The translations under genes were made by a program, and so were the position numbers. Below are positions 16,708-25,721 of a stretch of DNA of 39,486 nt, in pieces; the first letter of the stretch is position 1; each line of letters begins with the position of its first letter. The stretch is taken from assembly GCA_050248795.1 (NCBI GenBank), contig JBFWRS010000033.1:1-39486 (forward strand), in the 5' to 3' direction. The notes beneath the pieces were generated by a model. That model did not search any database. It was not told the origin of the DNA and saw only the letters and a list, made by a program, of their open reading frames with translations. This stretch comes from CAZTDU01 sp050248795. Its GTDB lineage: Bacteria; Pseudomonadota; Gammaproteobacteria; Burkholderiales; SG8-39.

Positions 16708-17589
16708 ATGCAGTTGGTGACATTCAGCGACGCGCAGGGCGAGCGCTTCGGCGTACTCGGTCCGGACCGCAAGGACGTGGCCGACCTCGGTGGCCGGCAG
16801 GGACTGCCGCGAAGCCTGCACGAACTGGTGATGGCCGGCGCCGGCGGCCTCGCCGCGGCGAAGGCGGCGCTCGCCTCGGCACCCAGGCTGCCGCTTGCCT
16901 CGGTACGGCTGCTGGCGCCGTTTCCGCGCCCGGCGAAGAACATCTTCTGCGTCGGCAAGAACTACCACGAGCATGCGAAGGAGTTCCACGGCAGCGGCTT
17001 CGATGCCTCGGCCAAGGAAGCCGTGCCCGAGGCACCGATCATCTTCACCAAGGCGCCGACCTCGGTGATCGCGCCGGGAGAACCGATCCCTGCCCACCTG
17101 GACTACACCAACTCCACCGACTACGAGGGCGAACTCACCGTGGTCATCGGCAAGGGCGGCCGCGGCATTTCGAAGGCCGATGCCTACGCGCATGTGTTCG
17201 GCTACACCATCGTCAACGACGTCACCGCGCGCACGCTGCAGCACCATCACCGGCAGTGGTTCCTCGGCAAGAGCCTGGACGGCTTCTGCCCGATGGGGCC
17301 GGCGGTGGTGACCGCCGACGAGGTGGGCGACGTGACGAAGCTGCGCCTGATTACCAAGGTGAACGGCGAAGTGCGCCAGGACGCGCTGGTCAACGACCTC
17401 ATATTCGACATCCCGACGCTGATCGAAACCATGTCGAAGGCGATGACGCTGGAGCCGGGCGACCTGATCGCCACCGGCACCTGCGCAGGCGTCGGCATCG
17501 GCTTCAAGCCGCCGAAGTTCCTCAAGGCCGGCGACCGGGTCGCCATTACCATCGAGCCCATGGGCACGCTGGAGAATCCGGTCAGCTGA
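16708..17589 (+). CDS. Fumarylacetoacetate hydrolase (FAH) family protein
   Basis: 293 residues. The C-terminal FAH domain starts near PAKNIFCVGKNYHEHAKEF and includes DYEGELTVVIGKGG (metal ligands Glu140 and Glu142), VNDVTAR (Asp and Arg), and LIATGTCAGVG near the end. The family covers fumarylacetoacetase, 2-hydroxyhepta-2,4-diene-1,7-dioate isomerase, acylpyruvase and oxaloacetate decarboxylases, all splitting or rearranging 2,4-diketo acids with Mg2+. A GGGAG ribosome site precedes the ATG. It leads a rightward set with an enoyl-CoA hydratase (63 bp later) and an AtuA-family gene, suggesting a ring- or chain-cleavage product as substrate. Confidence 0.94.
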   Translation: MQLVTFSDAQGERFGVLGPDRKDVADLGGRQGLPRSLHELVMAGAGGLAAAKAALASAPRLPLASVRLLAPFPRPAKNIFCVGKNYHEHAKEFHGSGFDASAKEAVPEAPIIFTKAPTSVIAPGEPIPAHLDYTNSTDYEGELTVVIGKGGRGISKADAYAHVFGYTIVNDVTARTLQHHHRQWFLGKSLDGFCPMGPAVVTADEVGDVTKLRLITKVNGEVRQDALVNDLIFDIPTLIETMSKAMTLEPGDLIATGTCAGVGIGFKPPKFLKAGDRVAITIEPMGTLENPVS

Positions 17590-17652
17590 GCGGCGCAGCG
17601 CGCGAGTCGCGCCGGGTAAACTGGGTGCCGTCCTTTCCGACGAGGCTGCGCG

Positions 17653-18423
17653 ATGCATAGCGAGGACCTGCTGGCAGTGCAGGACGGGCCGGTGCTGACG
17701 CTGACGCTGAACCGGCCCGCTCAGCGCAATGCAATGAGCCCGGCGATCGTCGCCGGGCTGGCCGAGCGGCTGTCCAGGGTGCCGGAAGGCGTGCGCGTCA
17801 TCGTGCTCACCGGCGCGGGCGACAAGGCGTTCTGCGCCGGCGCCGACCTGCAGACCGGGAAGTCGTTCCAGTTCGACCACTCGCAGCCGCGCGCACCCTT
17901 CGCCGACCTGCTGCGCATCGGGCGCAGCTGCGCGGTGCCGGTGCTCGGGCGCATCAACGGCACCTGCGTGGCCGGCGGCATGGGCCTGCTCGGCCTGTGC
18001 GACATCGCCATCGCCGCGGATCATGCGAAGTTCGGCCTGCCCGAAGTCAAGGTGGGCGTGTTCCCGATGCAGGTGCTCGCGGTGCTGCGCCACCTGGTGC
18101 CGCACCGCAAGCTGGTCGAGCTGTGCCTGACCGGCGAGCTCATCGATGCGCAGCAAGCGCAGACGCTCGGGCTGGTGAACGCGGTGGCACCCGCGGCCGG
18201 GCTCGATGCCGCAGTCCAGTCGATGCTCGACAAACTGCTCGCCGCCGCGCCCTCGGCGATCCGGCGCGGCAAGTACGCCATCGCCGCGATCGAAGCCATG
18301 TCCTTCGACGAGGCGATCGCCTTCCTCGAAGCGCAGATCGGCGCGGTGGCGCTGACCGAGGACGCGAAGGAAGGCATGGCCGCGTTCCGCGAGAAGCGCA
18401 AGCCGGACTGGCCCGGCCGCTGA
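17653..18423 (+). CDS. Enoyl-CoA hydratase/isomerase family protein
   Basis: 256 residues, the usual crotonase length. AFCAGADL provides one half of the oxyanion hole and the GTCVAGGMGLLGLCDIAIAA segment the other. The second catalytic glutamate is present in FGLPEVKVGVFP, while the first (in GGGCELA of classic hydratases) is replaced by glycine. That single-glutamate arrangement is also found in methylglutaconyl-CoA and isohexenylglutaconyl-CoA hydratases (LiuC, AtuE), which fits the AtuA-family gene that follows without any gap (TGA then ATG). I would call it AtuE/LiuC-like with modest confidence. Confidence 0.93.
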   Translation: MHSEDLLAVQDGPVLTLTLNRPAQRNAMSPAIVAGLAERLSRVPEGVRVIVLTGAGDKAFCAGADLQTGKSFQFDHSQPRAPFADLLRIGRSCAVPVLGRINGTCVAGGMGLLGLCDIAIAADHAKFGLPEVKVGVFPMQVLAVLRHLVPHRKLVELCLTGELIDAQQAQTLGLVNAVAPAAGLDAAVQSMLDKLLAAAPSAIRRGKYAIAAIEAMSFDEAIAFLEAQIGAVALTEDAKEGMAAFREKRKPDWPGR

Positions 18424-20229
18424 ATGCCGAAATCGCTGGTCCGTATCGGCGGCGCGTCCGGCTTCTGGGGCGACAGCTCGGTCGCGGTGCCGCAGCTCGT
18501 CGAAGTGCCCGGACTCGACTACATCGTCTTCGACTACCTCGCCGAACTGACCATGTCAATCCTCGCCGGCGCGCGCGCGAAGAAGCCCGAGCTCGGCTAC
18601 GCCACGGATTTCGTCGACGTCGTCGCGCGGAAATCCCTGAAAGCCTGCCGCGAGCGCGGCATCCGCCTGATCGCCAACGCCGGCGGCGTGAATCCCGCCG
18701 CCTGCGCACGCGCGCTGCAGGCGATCGCCGACGAGCAAGGCCTCGCGGTAAAGGTGGCGGTGGTCGATGGCGACGACGTGATGCCGCTGGTACCCGAACT
18801 GCGCCGGCGGGGCGCAACGGATTTCTACACCGGCGCGCCGATGCCCGAGCGCATCATCAGCGCGAACGCCTACCTCGGCGCGCTGCCGATCGCGCGCGCG
18901 CTCGCGCTGGGCGCGGATGTGGTGGTCACCGGGCGCGTGGTCGACAGCGCGGTGACGCTCGGCGCACTGATCCACGAATTCGGCTGGACGATGGAGGACT
19001 GGGACAGGCTCGCCGCCGGGTCGCTGGCCGGCCACCTGATCGAATGCGGCTGCCAGGCCACCGGCGGCCTCTTCACCGACTGGGACCGCGTGCCCGGCTG
19101 GGCGAATATCGGCTACCCGGTGATCGAGTGCGAAGCCGACGGCGGCTTCACCGTCACCAAGCCCGCCGGCACCGGCGGACTGGTGTGCGTGCCGGCGCTG
19201 GCCGAGCAACTGCTGTACGAGATCGGCGACCCGGCCAACTACGTGCTGCCGGATGTGGTGTGCGACTTCACGCAGGTGACGATGGCCGAGGATGGCGCGC
19301 AGCGCGTGCGCGTGCACGGCGCACGCGGCAAGCCGCCCACCGACAGCTACAAGGTAAGCGCCACCTGGGCAGACGGCTATCGCTCGACCGGCACGCTCAC
19401 CATCACCGGCTTCGACGCGGCAGCGAAGGCGCGCCGCTCGGGTGAAGCCATACTCGAGCGCACGCGCGCGATCTTCGCGCGCGAAGGGCTGGAGGACTAC
19501 CGCGCCACCGACCTGTCGGTGCTCGGCACCGCGGGGGTGTATGGCCCGCACGCAGAAGAACACGACCTGCGCGAGGCGGTGCTGCGCCTGGCGGTGTCGC
19601 ACCGGCAGCGCGAGGCGCTGGAAATCTTTTCGCGCGAGATCGCGCCGGCCGGTACCTCGTGGGCGCCAGGCACCACCGGCAGCCTGAATGCCGGACGCCC
19701 GGCGGTGGCGCCGCAGATCAGGCAGTTCGCCTGCCTGGTGGCGAAATCGGCGCTGCAGCCCCGCGTCACGCTGGGCGACAGGATCGAGCCGGTGGCGGTG
19801 CACCCGGGCAGCGCCGCGCCGCTGCAGCCGGGTGCCGACGCACCCGACGATGCGCCGCCTTTACCCGCCGACGCGATCGAAGTGCCGCTATTGCGCATCG
19901 CGCACGGCCGCAGCGGCGACAAGGGCGACAACGCCAACATCGGCCTCATCGCGCGCAACCCGGCGTACCTGCCGCTGCTGCACGCGCAGGTGACCGCGGA
20001 GAAGGTGCGCGAATACCTCGCGCACCTGGTAAACGGCAAGGTCACGCGCCATGCCCTGCCCGGCATCGGCGCGGTGAACCTGGTGCTGGAAGGCGCGCTC
20101 GGCGGCGGCGGCATGGCCTCGCTGCGCGGCGATCCGCTGGGCAAGGGCATGGCGCAGGTCCTGCTCGCGATGCCGGTGCGGGTGCCGAGGGACGTGCTCG
20201 CGGCGCAGGCGCCCGCTACACCTCGGTAA
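18424..20229 (+). CDS. Acyclic terpene utilisation AtuA family protein (DUF1446)
   Basis: 601 residues in two parts. The first, about 1-450, matches the AtuA/DUF1446 core (RIGGASGFWGDSS, LIANAGGVNPAACA, VVTGRVVDSAVTLG, ECGCQATGG). The second, about 480-590, is the AtuA-like C-terminal domain (LLRIAHGRSGDKGDNANIGLIA). Both are often separate in other bacteria. In Pseudomonas, AtuA belongs to the citronellol/geraniol gene cluster, but its chemistry is unsolved. It starts one base after the hydratase stop. No geranyl-CoA carboxylase (AtuC/AtuF) is in the window, so terpene use is only a hint. Confidence 0.9.
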   Translation: MPKSLVRIGGASGFWGDSSVAVPQLVEVPGLDYIVFDYLAELTMSILAGARAKKPELGYATDFVDVVARKSLKACRERGIRLIANAGGVNPAACARALQAIADEQGLAVKVAVVDGDDVMPLVPELRRRGATDFYTGAPMPERIISANAYLGALPIARALALGADVVVTGRVVDSAVTLGALIHEFGWTMEDWDRLAAGSLAGHLIECGCQATGGLFTDWDRVPGWANIGYPVIECEADGGFTVTKPAGTGGLVCVPALAEQLLYEIGDPANYVLPDVVCDFTQVTMAEDGAQRVRVHGARGKPPTDSYKVSATWADGYRSTGTLTITGFDAAAKARRSGEAILERTRAIFAREGLEDYRATDLSVLGTAGVYGPHAEEHDLREAVLRLAVSHRQREALEIFSREIAPAGTSWAPGTTGSLNAGRPAVAPQIRQFACLVAKSALQPRVTLGDRIEPVAVHPGSAAPLQPGADAPDDAPPLPADAIEVPLLRIAHGRSGDKGDNANIGLIARNPAYLPLLHAQVTAEKVREYLAHLVNGKVTRHALPGIGAVNLVLEGALGGGGMASLRGDPLGKGMAQVLLAMPVRVPRDVLAAQAPATPR

Positions 20230-20857
20230 GGTCGTCCAGCGCTGTGTCCAGGTGCCCGCGCTCGGCCCAGGCGAGCACGCGCCATGCATCGACGGCGATC
20301 TCGACGCGGTTGATCGCCGCGTTCGGGATTTCGAAATCGCGCGGCGTGGAAAGCCCGGCATTGTTCGCGTAGCGGTACACCATCTCCAGCACCCCGCCGT
20401 GCGTGAACACCAGCACCCGCTCGCCCGCGTGCCTGCCGGCCAGCGCGCGGATGCACTCGAGCACGCGCGCGTTGAACGCACGCAGGCTCTCGCCGCCGCG
20501 AAAATCGTAGTCCAGCTCCTTGGCAGCGAAGCGCGCGTACTCGCCGGGATGCTTCGCCTTCACCTCGGCATAGGTGAGCGTCTCGAACATGCCGAAGTGG
20601 CGTTCGCGCAGCGCCGCATCGCGCGCCACCTCGAGCCCCAGCGCACGCGCGGCCGGCGCCGCCGTCTGGGTGACGCGTTGCAGGTCGCTGGAATAGATCG
20701 CCGCGAACGCTTCGGCGGCAAGCGCCGCGCCCACCGCACGCGCCTGCGCCTGGCCCCGCTCGTTCAGCGGCACGTCGGTCTGTCCCTGCACGCGACCCTC
20801 CGCGTTCCAGGCGGTTTCGCCATGTCTTACCAGGCACAGGTGCGCGGGATTTCTCAT
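20216..20857 (-). CDS. Histidine phosphatase family protein (phosphoglycerate-mutase-like)
   Basis: 213 residues. VRHGETAWN (Arg11, His12) is the phosphohistidine motif, ERHFGMFET supplies the acidic residue region and VFTHGGVLEM the second histidine. This is the branch of cofactor-independent-looking small phosphatases such as alpha-ribazole phosphatase or sugar-phosphate phosphatases; it need not be a glycolytic mutase. It follows the beta-propeller gene with a 4-bp overlap and ends tail to tail, with a 14-bp overlap, against the AtuA gene. Confidence 0.94.
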   Translation of the reverse strand: MRNPAHLCLVRHGETAWNAEGRVQGQTDVPLNERGQAQARAVGAALAAEAFAAIYSSDLQRVTQTAAPAARALGLEVARDAALRERHFGMFETLTYAEVKAKHPGEYARFAAKELDYDFRGGESLRAFNARVLECIRALAGRHAGERVLVFTHGGVLEMVYRYANNAGLSTPRDFEIPNAAINRVEIAVDAWRVLAWAERGHLDTALDDLTEV

Positions 20858-22800
20858 TGCGGGGCGGGCGCGATTCTAACCGCATAGTCGCCCGAGCGCG
20901 GCGCGAAGTTCACCCGCCGCGCCTCCGCGATGCGTCCCTGCGCCAGCCGGCCCTCGACCAGTTCGTAGCCGAGCAGCGCGAACACGCGTTGCCTCAGGAA
21001 CAGCGGCCGCGAGTTGCCGTACCAGTCCACGCAGGAGGCGCGGCAGCCGTCGTTGCGGCTGGCTTCGTCCGGGCGCGCATCCAGCGCGCCGAGCTCGGCG
21101 AGCGCGAGCGACTCGTTGCGCAGGAACAGCAGCGACGCCGACTCCTTGCGCAATTGCCGCCGCGCGCCCTCGCCGCCGCCGATGATCGGCAGGCCGAGCA
21201 GCCCACCGTAGTCCGAATCGGGCTGGTAGAAAAAGCCGTGGCTGCGCGTTTCACCCTGCGCCGCGTTGGCGCGCGTGTAGCGGTTCACCGCGACCGGGAA
21301 GTTGCTCAGACGCAGGCTGGTGAAATGCAGGTCCCTGCCGTCGCTGCCCACCACCACCGCGTTGTCGCCCAGCGCCTCGATGCGATCGACACCGTGGCCG
21401 AGCGGCACGGCAAAGGCCTCGCGCCCGCCGTCGTGGCGCACCGCATACACCTGGCCCTCGGCCCTGGCCTGCGGCCGGCGCCAGCCGGCGCCGGTGCCAT
21501 ACAGCAGGTACGCGCCGACATAGCGGTTCTGGAACGCACCGCCCGCCGCGGGGCGGGGCAGCGGCGTGTAGCGCTCGCTGGACGCCGCCTCGCGCCCATC
21601 CGAGAAGCTCGCCAGCGGCACGCGCAGCAGCGCGACGTCGCCAGCAGATACCGTCGACGCTTCGGCCGCCCACATGCCGTCGCCTCTCGCGTTGGCGCGC
21701 ACCAGCACGTTCAGCATGCCAGCGCCGTCGTCGAGGAAGGAGAACTGGTCCACCGGGCTGCCGGATACCTTGAGCGCGCTCGGCGCACCGCCGTCCAGCG
21801 GGATGCGAAACAGCGCCGACGCCGGCGCGGATGCGCTGCGGCCGCGCCGCCACGCGGTCGTCCACACGTACACCGAATCGGGCGACACGTAGAACACGCG
21901 GCCGGGCGCGCCCATCACCGCGCTCGCCTCGCAATTGAACGCTCGCGCCGCGAGGTCGCACACGGTGACGCTGTGCAGCGCAACGCCCTGGTACGGATCG
22001 AGCTCTTCGTCCGTCCGGTAGATGCGCGTCGCCGGCGCGATGCGCCTGAAGTCGGCCGGAGCGGCGCCCTCGCGCCAGCGGCGCAGTGCCGGGAACGCGG
22101 CGTACGGGTTGGCCGCGAACGGGTTCAGCCGCAGCGGCGTGTAGAACACCAGCTTGTCGCCGACCAGGCGGCTCGCGTAGTTGCGCGAGGAGTAGTAATC
22201 GTTCGAGCGCAGGTGGTGCGTGGAGCGGTAGCGAAGTCCGCCGTCGGCGTCGATGTCGAACAGCCCGATCTCGGTGCCGCCGCGCGCATAGCTGTAGCCG
22301 ATGACGATCACGGTGTCGCCATGGATCAGCATTTCGTCGTACCACGCGCCCCCGGGTGGCAGCCTGCCGCCGTAGGCGTCGGCCCAGGCGATCGGCTTCA
22401 GGTCCTGGTCGCCGATGGCAACGGTGAACAGCCGCCCGCGGCGCAGGATCACCAGGTGTTCGCCGTGCACCTTGACGATGCCGCCTTCGTCGACGCCAGC
22501 GTGCTGCACGTTGGTCACCGCATCGGCCGCGGCAGATTTCGCCGCCATTCCCAACGCCGACCCGGGCGCCTGCGCGGGTGCCGGCCCGGCATGGGCGCGA
22601 GCTTCCTCGGCGCGCCTGCGCTGTGCTTCGATCCTGCGCTTGTGTTCCTCTGCCCAGCCCTCGAACAGCGCCGCGAGCTCGGTTTCGCCGGCAAATGCCG
22701 TGAGCGTCGCCCTGGGCGGGTAGGAAGCCGCCGCCGCGGCGGACAGCGAGAAGGCCGCGCCGATCGCGGCAGTGGCAAACCTGAGCGTGATTTTTTTCAC
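20854..22800 (-). CDS. Secreted beta-propeller domain protein
   Basis: 648 residues from the GTG at 22800, which has GGAG seven bases upstream; the longer frame to 22851 adds unconserved residues before the signal peptide. KKITLRFATAAIGAAFSLSAAAAAS is a signal peptide. A lysine- and arginine-rich helical stretch (about 45-70) precedes the segment TNVQHAGVDEGGIVKVHGEH, the typical start of the Beta_propel family (PF09826-like), followed by repeated propeller blades with WAEAST/DQFSFLDD-type strands. Two late cysteines in DGCRASCVDWYG may form a disulfide. The role is unknown; it is presumably periplasmic or outer-surface. The gene is adjacent to the histidine phosphatase. Confidence 0.88.
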   Translation of the reverse strand: MKKITLRFATAAIGAAFSLSAAAAASYPPRATLTAFAGETELAALFEGWAEEHKRRIEAQRRRAEEARAHAGPAPAQAPGSALGMAAKSAAADAVTNVQHAGVDEGGIVKVHGEHLVILRRGRLFTVAIGDQDLKPIAWADAYGGRLPPGGAWYDEMLIHGDTVIVIGYSYARGGTEIGLFDIDADGGLRYRSTHHLRSNDYYSSRNYASRLVGDKLVFYTPLRLNPFAANPYAAFPALRRWREGAAPADFRRIAPATRIYRTDEELDPYQGVALHSVTVCDLAARAFNCEASAVMGAPGRVFYVSPDSVYVWTTAWRRGRSASAPASALFRIPLDGGAPSALKVSGSPVDQFSFLDDGAGMLNVLVRANARGDGMWAAEASTVSAGDVALLRVPLASFSDGREAASSERYTPLPRPAAGGAFQNRYVGAYLLYGTGAGWRRPQARAEGQVYAVRHDGGREAFAVPLGHGVDRIEALGDNAVVVGSDGRDLHFTSLRLSNFPVAVNRYTRANAAQGETRSHGFFYQPDSDYGGLLGLPIIGGGEGARRQLRKESASLLFLRNESLALAELGALDARPDEASRNDGCRASCVDWYGNSRPLFLRQRVFALLGYELVEGRLAQGRIAEARRVNFAPRSGDYAVRIAPAPQ

Positions 22801-22867
22801 AGTGTTCTCCGGTGGTTGGCGCTGCGTTCCCTGGTTCCCTGTGGAACGCACGCCGCCGGAAAACGGG

Positions 22868-23803
22868 TCAGAAGGCGACGGCCTTGCGCCCTTTCAGCTT
22901 GAGCATCTGGCGCGCGTCGTCCGGCGTCGCCACCGCGAGTCCCAGTTCCTCGATGATGCGTCGCGCCTTCGCCACCTGCTCGGCATTGGTCTTGGCGAGC
23001 TGGCCGCGGCCGAGCCACAGGCTGTCCTCCAGCCCGACGCGCACGTTGCCGCCCATCACCGCCGACATCGCGGCGGTGAACATCTGGTTGCGTCCGGCGC
23101 CGAGCACCGACCACAGGTAGGCGTCGCCGAAGAGCCTGTCAGCGGTGCGCTTCATGTGCATCACGTCCTCGGGGTGCGGCCCGATGCCGCCGCGGATGCC
23201 GAACACCGACTGGATGAACAGCGGCGGCTTCACCAGCCCGCGGTCGAGAAAATGCGCTGCGGTGTACAGGTGGCCGATGTCGTAGCACTCGATCTCGAAG
23301 CGCGTGCCGTTGCCGCTGCAGGATTCGAGGATGTGCGCGATGTCCCTGAAGGTGTTCTTGAAGATGCGTTCGTCCGAGCCTGCAAGGTAGGGCTTTTCCC
23401 AGTCGTACTTCCAGTCCTTGTAGCGACCCAGCATTTCGTACAGGCCGAAGTTCATCGAGCCCATGTTGAGCGATGCCACCTCGGGTGAAAGCTCGAACGC
23501 CGGGCGCAGCCGTTCCTCGACGCTCATGGTCGGCGCACCGCCGGTGGTGAGGTTCACCACCACGTCGGACGCCGCCGCGATCTGCGGCAGGAAGCGCCGG
23601 AACATCGCCGGATCCTGCGTCGGGCGGCCGTCCGCCGGTTCGCGCGCATGCAGGTGCACGATCGCGGCGCCCGCCTCTGCGGCGCCGATCGCCGCCTCCG
23701 CGATCTCCTCGGGCGTGATCGGCAGGTAGGGCGACATGCTCGGCGTATGGATCGCGCCGGTGACGGCGCAGGTGATGATGACCTTGCCCTGGGGAGCTGC
23801 CAT
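22868..23803 (-). CDS. BKACE family beta-keto acid cleavage enzyme (DUF849)
   Basis: 311 residues from the ATG at 23803 (AGGA upstream). IITCAVTGAIHTPSMSPYLPIT is the classic N-terminus, IVHLHARE gives the zinc-binding His50 and His52, NLTTGGA follows, and GLEDSLW gives Glu259, the third ligand. BKACE enzymes split a beta-keto acid with acetyl-CoA to give acetoacetate and a CoA ester; the best known is 3-keto-5-aminohexanoate cleavage in lysine fermentation, but many act on other beta-keto acids such as those from carnitine or fatty acids. The gene lies 80 bp after the PQQ-repeat-like gene and an SDR, which could make the keto acid. Confidence 0.95.
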   Translation of the reverse strand: MAAPQGKVIITCAVTGAIHTPSMSPYLPITPEEIAEAAIGAAEAGAAIVHLHAREPADGRPTQDPAMFRRFLPQIAAASDVVVNLTTGGAPTMSVEERLRPAFELSPEVASLNMGSMNFGLYEMLGRYKDWKYDWEKPYLAGSDERIFKNTFRDIAHILESCSGNGTRFEIECYDIGHLYTAAHFLDRGLVKPPLFIQSVFGIRGGIGPHPEDVMHMKRTADRLFGDAYLWSVLGAGRNQMFTAAMSAVMGGNVRVGLEDSLWLGRGQLAKTNAEQVAKARRIIEELGLAVATPDDARQMLKLKGRKAVAF

Positions 23804-23883
23804 GGAATCCTTTCGGCGCGCGGAAGTACGACTGGCGCCAGTATAGGTTCGGCGCCGGCGCGCCGGAAGCCCGCGGCAGCGCG

Positions 23884-24828
23884 CTACGCGGCGCCTGCGG
23901 ACTGGCGCGGATAGCGCCGCAGCCAGCGCGTACCGTCGACGCGGCGGCCGCTCAGCAGCAGGTCGCGCGCGTCCACGTCCTCGATGCGGCATTCGGCATT
24001 CGGCGCATCGTCCAGCGCGAAATCCGCGCAGGTGCTGCCGTCGCGGGCATCGACCTCGATCAGCCGGTAGCTGCGCCCCGCCGCCGCGTCGCCGCGCGGC
24101 GCGGCGATGACCAGCACGCTGGGGGGTGCCCAGCGATACGAATGGAAATTGCCGTCGATCTGCAGGTCGGCGTCCAGCGCATGGCGCCAGGCGATCGATC
24201 CGTCCTGGCGTTCGACATGGAAGGCGAGCGGCGTCGCGCGATCGAGCGAGTTCGGTGTCGCTTCCCCCGGCGTGCCGCGCTTGAGCATGCCGCCTGCCAC
24301 CGCCACCGGCTCGCCGAGATAGAAGCGATGCGCGTCGTCGTCCAGGCGCGCTTTCCAGTGCGCGCCGGAGCGCGCGCTCAACTGCGCCTTGTCGATGCGG
24401 CGCAGTTCGGCGCCGCTACGCAGGTCGAGCACGCGGCCGCTGTCGAGATACACCGCATCGCCGTCGACGAAGCTCACCGTCTCGGTAACGACGATGAAGC
24501 TGCGCCAGAAGCGCTCGAACAGCCCGCGCGGCGCGGGCGGCGTCGCCTCCCACGCAAGCTCGCCGGTATCGACGCGCATCGCCTTGCAGCCGCGGCTGTA
24601 GGTACCCGGGCCGCTGGACACCATCTCGGTGGCAACGACGATGCCGTGCGCGTGGCCGCTGATGTCGGTCATGCCATGGCCGTCCCCCTGCCACAGCAGC
24701 CGGCCGCTGCTGCGTTCCAGGCAGAACCATTGACCGAGCACGTGCGAATCGTAGAGGTGCACGTGCCCGTAGCCCTGCACCAGGCTGCGGTCGCTGCGAT
24801 GCTCCCAGGCGGGGGCCCGAACGGGCAT
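23884..24828 (-). CDS. PQQ-repeat-like beta-propeller protein, function unknown
   Basis: 314 residues with no signal peptide. The repeated pattern of short strands ending in a Trp-rich step, such as SGRLLWQGDG, TGELAWEAT and DGSIAWRHAL, resembles PQQ-binding or BamB-like propeller repeats, with about six copies. No catalytic residues are recognised and I do not know the family. The ATG at 24828 directly follows the SDR stop codon (TGA-ATG on the coding strand), so the two are translated together. A role with the SDR and BKACE enzyme, such as a sensor or scaffold, is a guess. Confidence 0.65.
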   Translation of the reverse strand: MPVRAPAWEHRSDRSLVQGYGHVHLYDSHVLGQWFCLERSSGRLLWQGDGHGMTDISGHAHGIVVATEMVSSGPGTYSRGCKAMRVDTGELAWEATPPAPRGLFERFWRSFIVVTETVSFVDGDAVYLDSGRVLDLRSGAELRRIDKAQLSARSGAHWKARLDDDAHRFYLGEPVAVAGGMLKRGTPGEATPNSLDRATPLAFHVERQDGSIAWRHALDADLQIDGNFHSYRWAPPSVLVIAAPRGDAAAGRSYRLIEVDARDGSTCADFALDDAPNAECRIEDVDARDLLLSGRRVDGTRWLRRYPRQSAGAA

Positions 24829-25605
24829 TCACACCGCGTAGCGCACGTCGCCGCACACCGAGATCGCCTGCCCGGTGATGTGCCTGCCGGCATCGGTGGC
24901 GAGGAACAGCGCCATGTTGGCGATGTCCTGCGCAGACACGAAGGTGCCGAGGCTGGTGCCCTCCAGCAGCCGCGCGCGCATCTCGTCCCTGCCGATGCCC
25001 AGCGCCTCGGCCTTCGACGCGATGACGCGCTCTATGCGATCGCCCTCGACGCTGCCGGGCTGGATGCAGTTGACGCGCACCTGGTGCGGGCCGCCTTCGA
25101 TGGCGACGCTCTTGGTGAAGCCGACCACCGCCCACTTCGCCGACGCGTACGCGGTGCGGCGCGCGAATCCCAGCCTGCCGGCGACCGAGGACATGTTGAT
25201 GATGCTGCCCCCGCCCGAGCGCTTGATCAGCGGCATGGCGAGCCGCGTGCAATAGAACATGCCGTTCAGGTCGACGTCGATGCAACGCTGCCAGTCCTCG
25301 ATGCCGACTTCCTCGACCAGTCCGGTGGGGCCGGCGATGCCGGCGTTGTTGACGAGCACGTCCAGCCCGCCGAGCTCGCGCACGGCGTCGGCGAAGAGCC
25401 GGTCCACGTCGGCCGGCTTGCCGACGTCGGCCACGGTCTGAGTGACCGCGGGCAGCTCCTGCTTCGCCGCCGCGAGCGACGCCGCGTCGACGTCGCATAT
25501 GTGCACCCGGGCGCCGTGCGCGGCAAACGTCCGCGCGATCGCCAGCCCGATTCCCGCCGCCCCCGCAGTGACGAGCACGCGCTGCCCTGCCGCTGAAACA
25601 TCCAT
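24829..25605 (-). CDS. Short-chain dehydrogenase/reductase (SDR)
   Basis: 258 residues. The cofactor loop reads TAGAAGIG (13-20) in place of the more common TGAxxGIG. The rest is standard: Asp38 for NAD, NNAG (86-89), active-site Ser140 in NMSSVAG and YASAK (Tyr153, Lys157), then QPGSVEGDR and a C-terminal TGQAISVCGDVRYAV. The ending with VCGD resembles SDRs of the 3-hydroxybutyrate or protocatechuate-type dehydrogenase group. It is the first gene of the leftward run that includes the PQQ-repeat-like protein and BKACE, so a beta-hydroxy acid substrate is plausible. Confidence 0.94.
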   Translation of the reverse strand: MDVSAAGQRVLVTAGAAGIGLAIARTFAAHGARVHICDVDAASLAAAKQELPAVTQTVADVGKPADVDRLFADAVRELGGLDVLVNNAGIAGPTGLVEEVGIEDWQRCIDVDLNGMFYCTRLAMPLIKRSGGGSIINMSSVAGRLGFARRTAYASAKWAVVGFTKSVAIEGGPHQVRVNCIQPGSVEGDRIERVIASKAEALGIGRDEMRARLLEGTSLGTFVSAQDIANMALFLATDAGRHITGQAISVCGDVRYAV

Positions 25606-25721
25606 GCCGCAGCCTCCCCTGCCAGTTCGGCGCAGCGTATCATCTGCGGCAGCGAACTGAACAGGCGAAACAAGCCCGTGCTGCCCCTTCGACGCGGGCA
25701 GCGCGCAGGCAGAACAAGAAC

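Noticed and set aside
20857..22902. 681-residue plus-strand frame opposite the beta-propeller gene
   Set aside because: Arginine- and alanine-rich low-complexity translation, no family likeness; it mirrors the codon bias of the true minus-strand gene.
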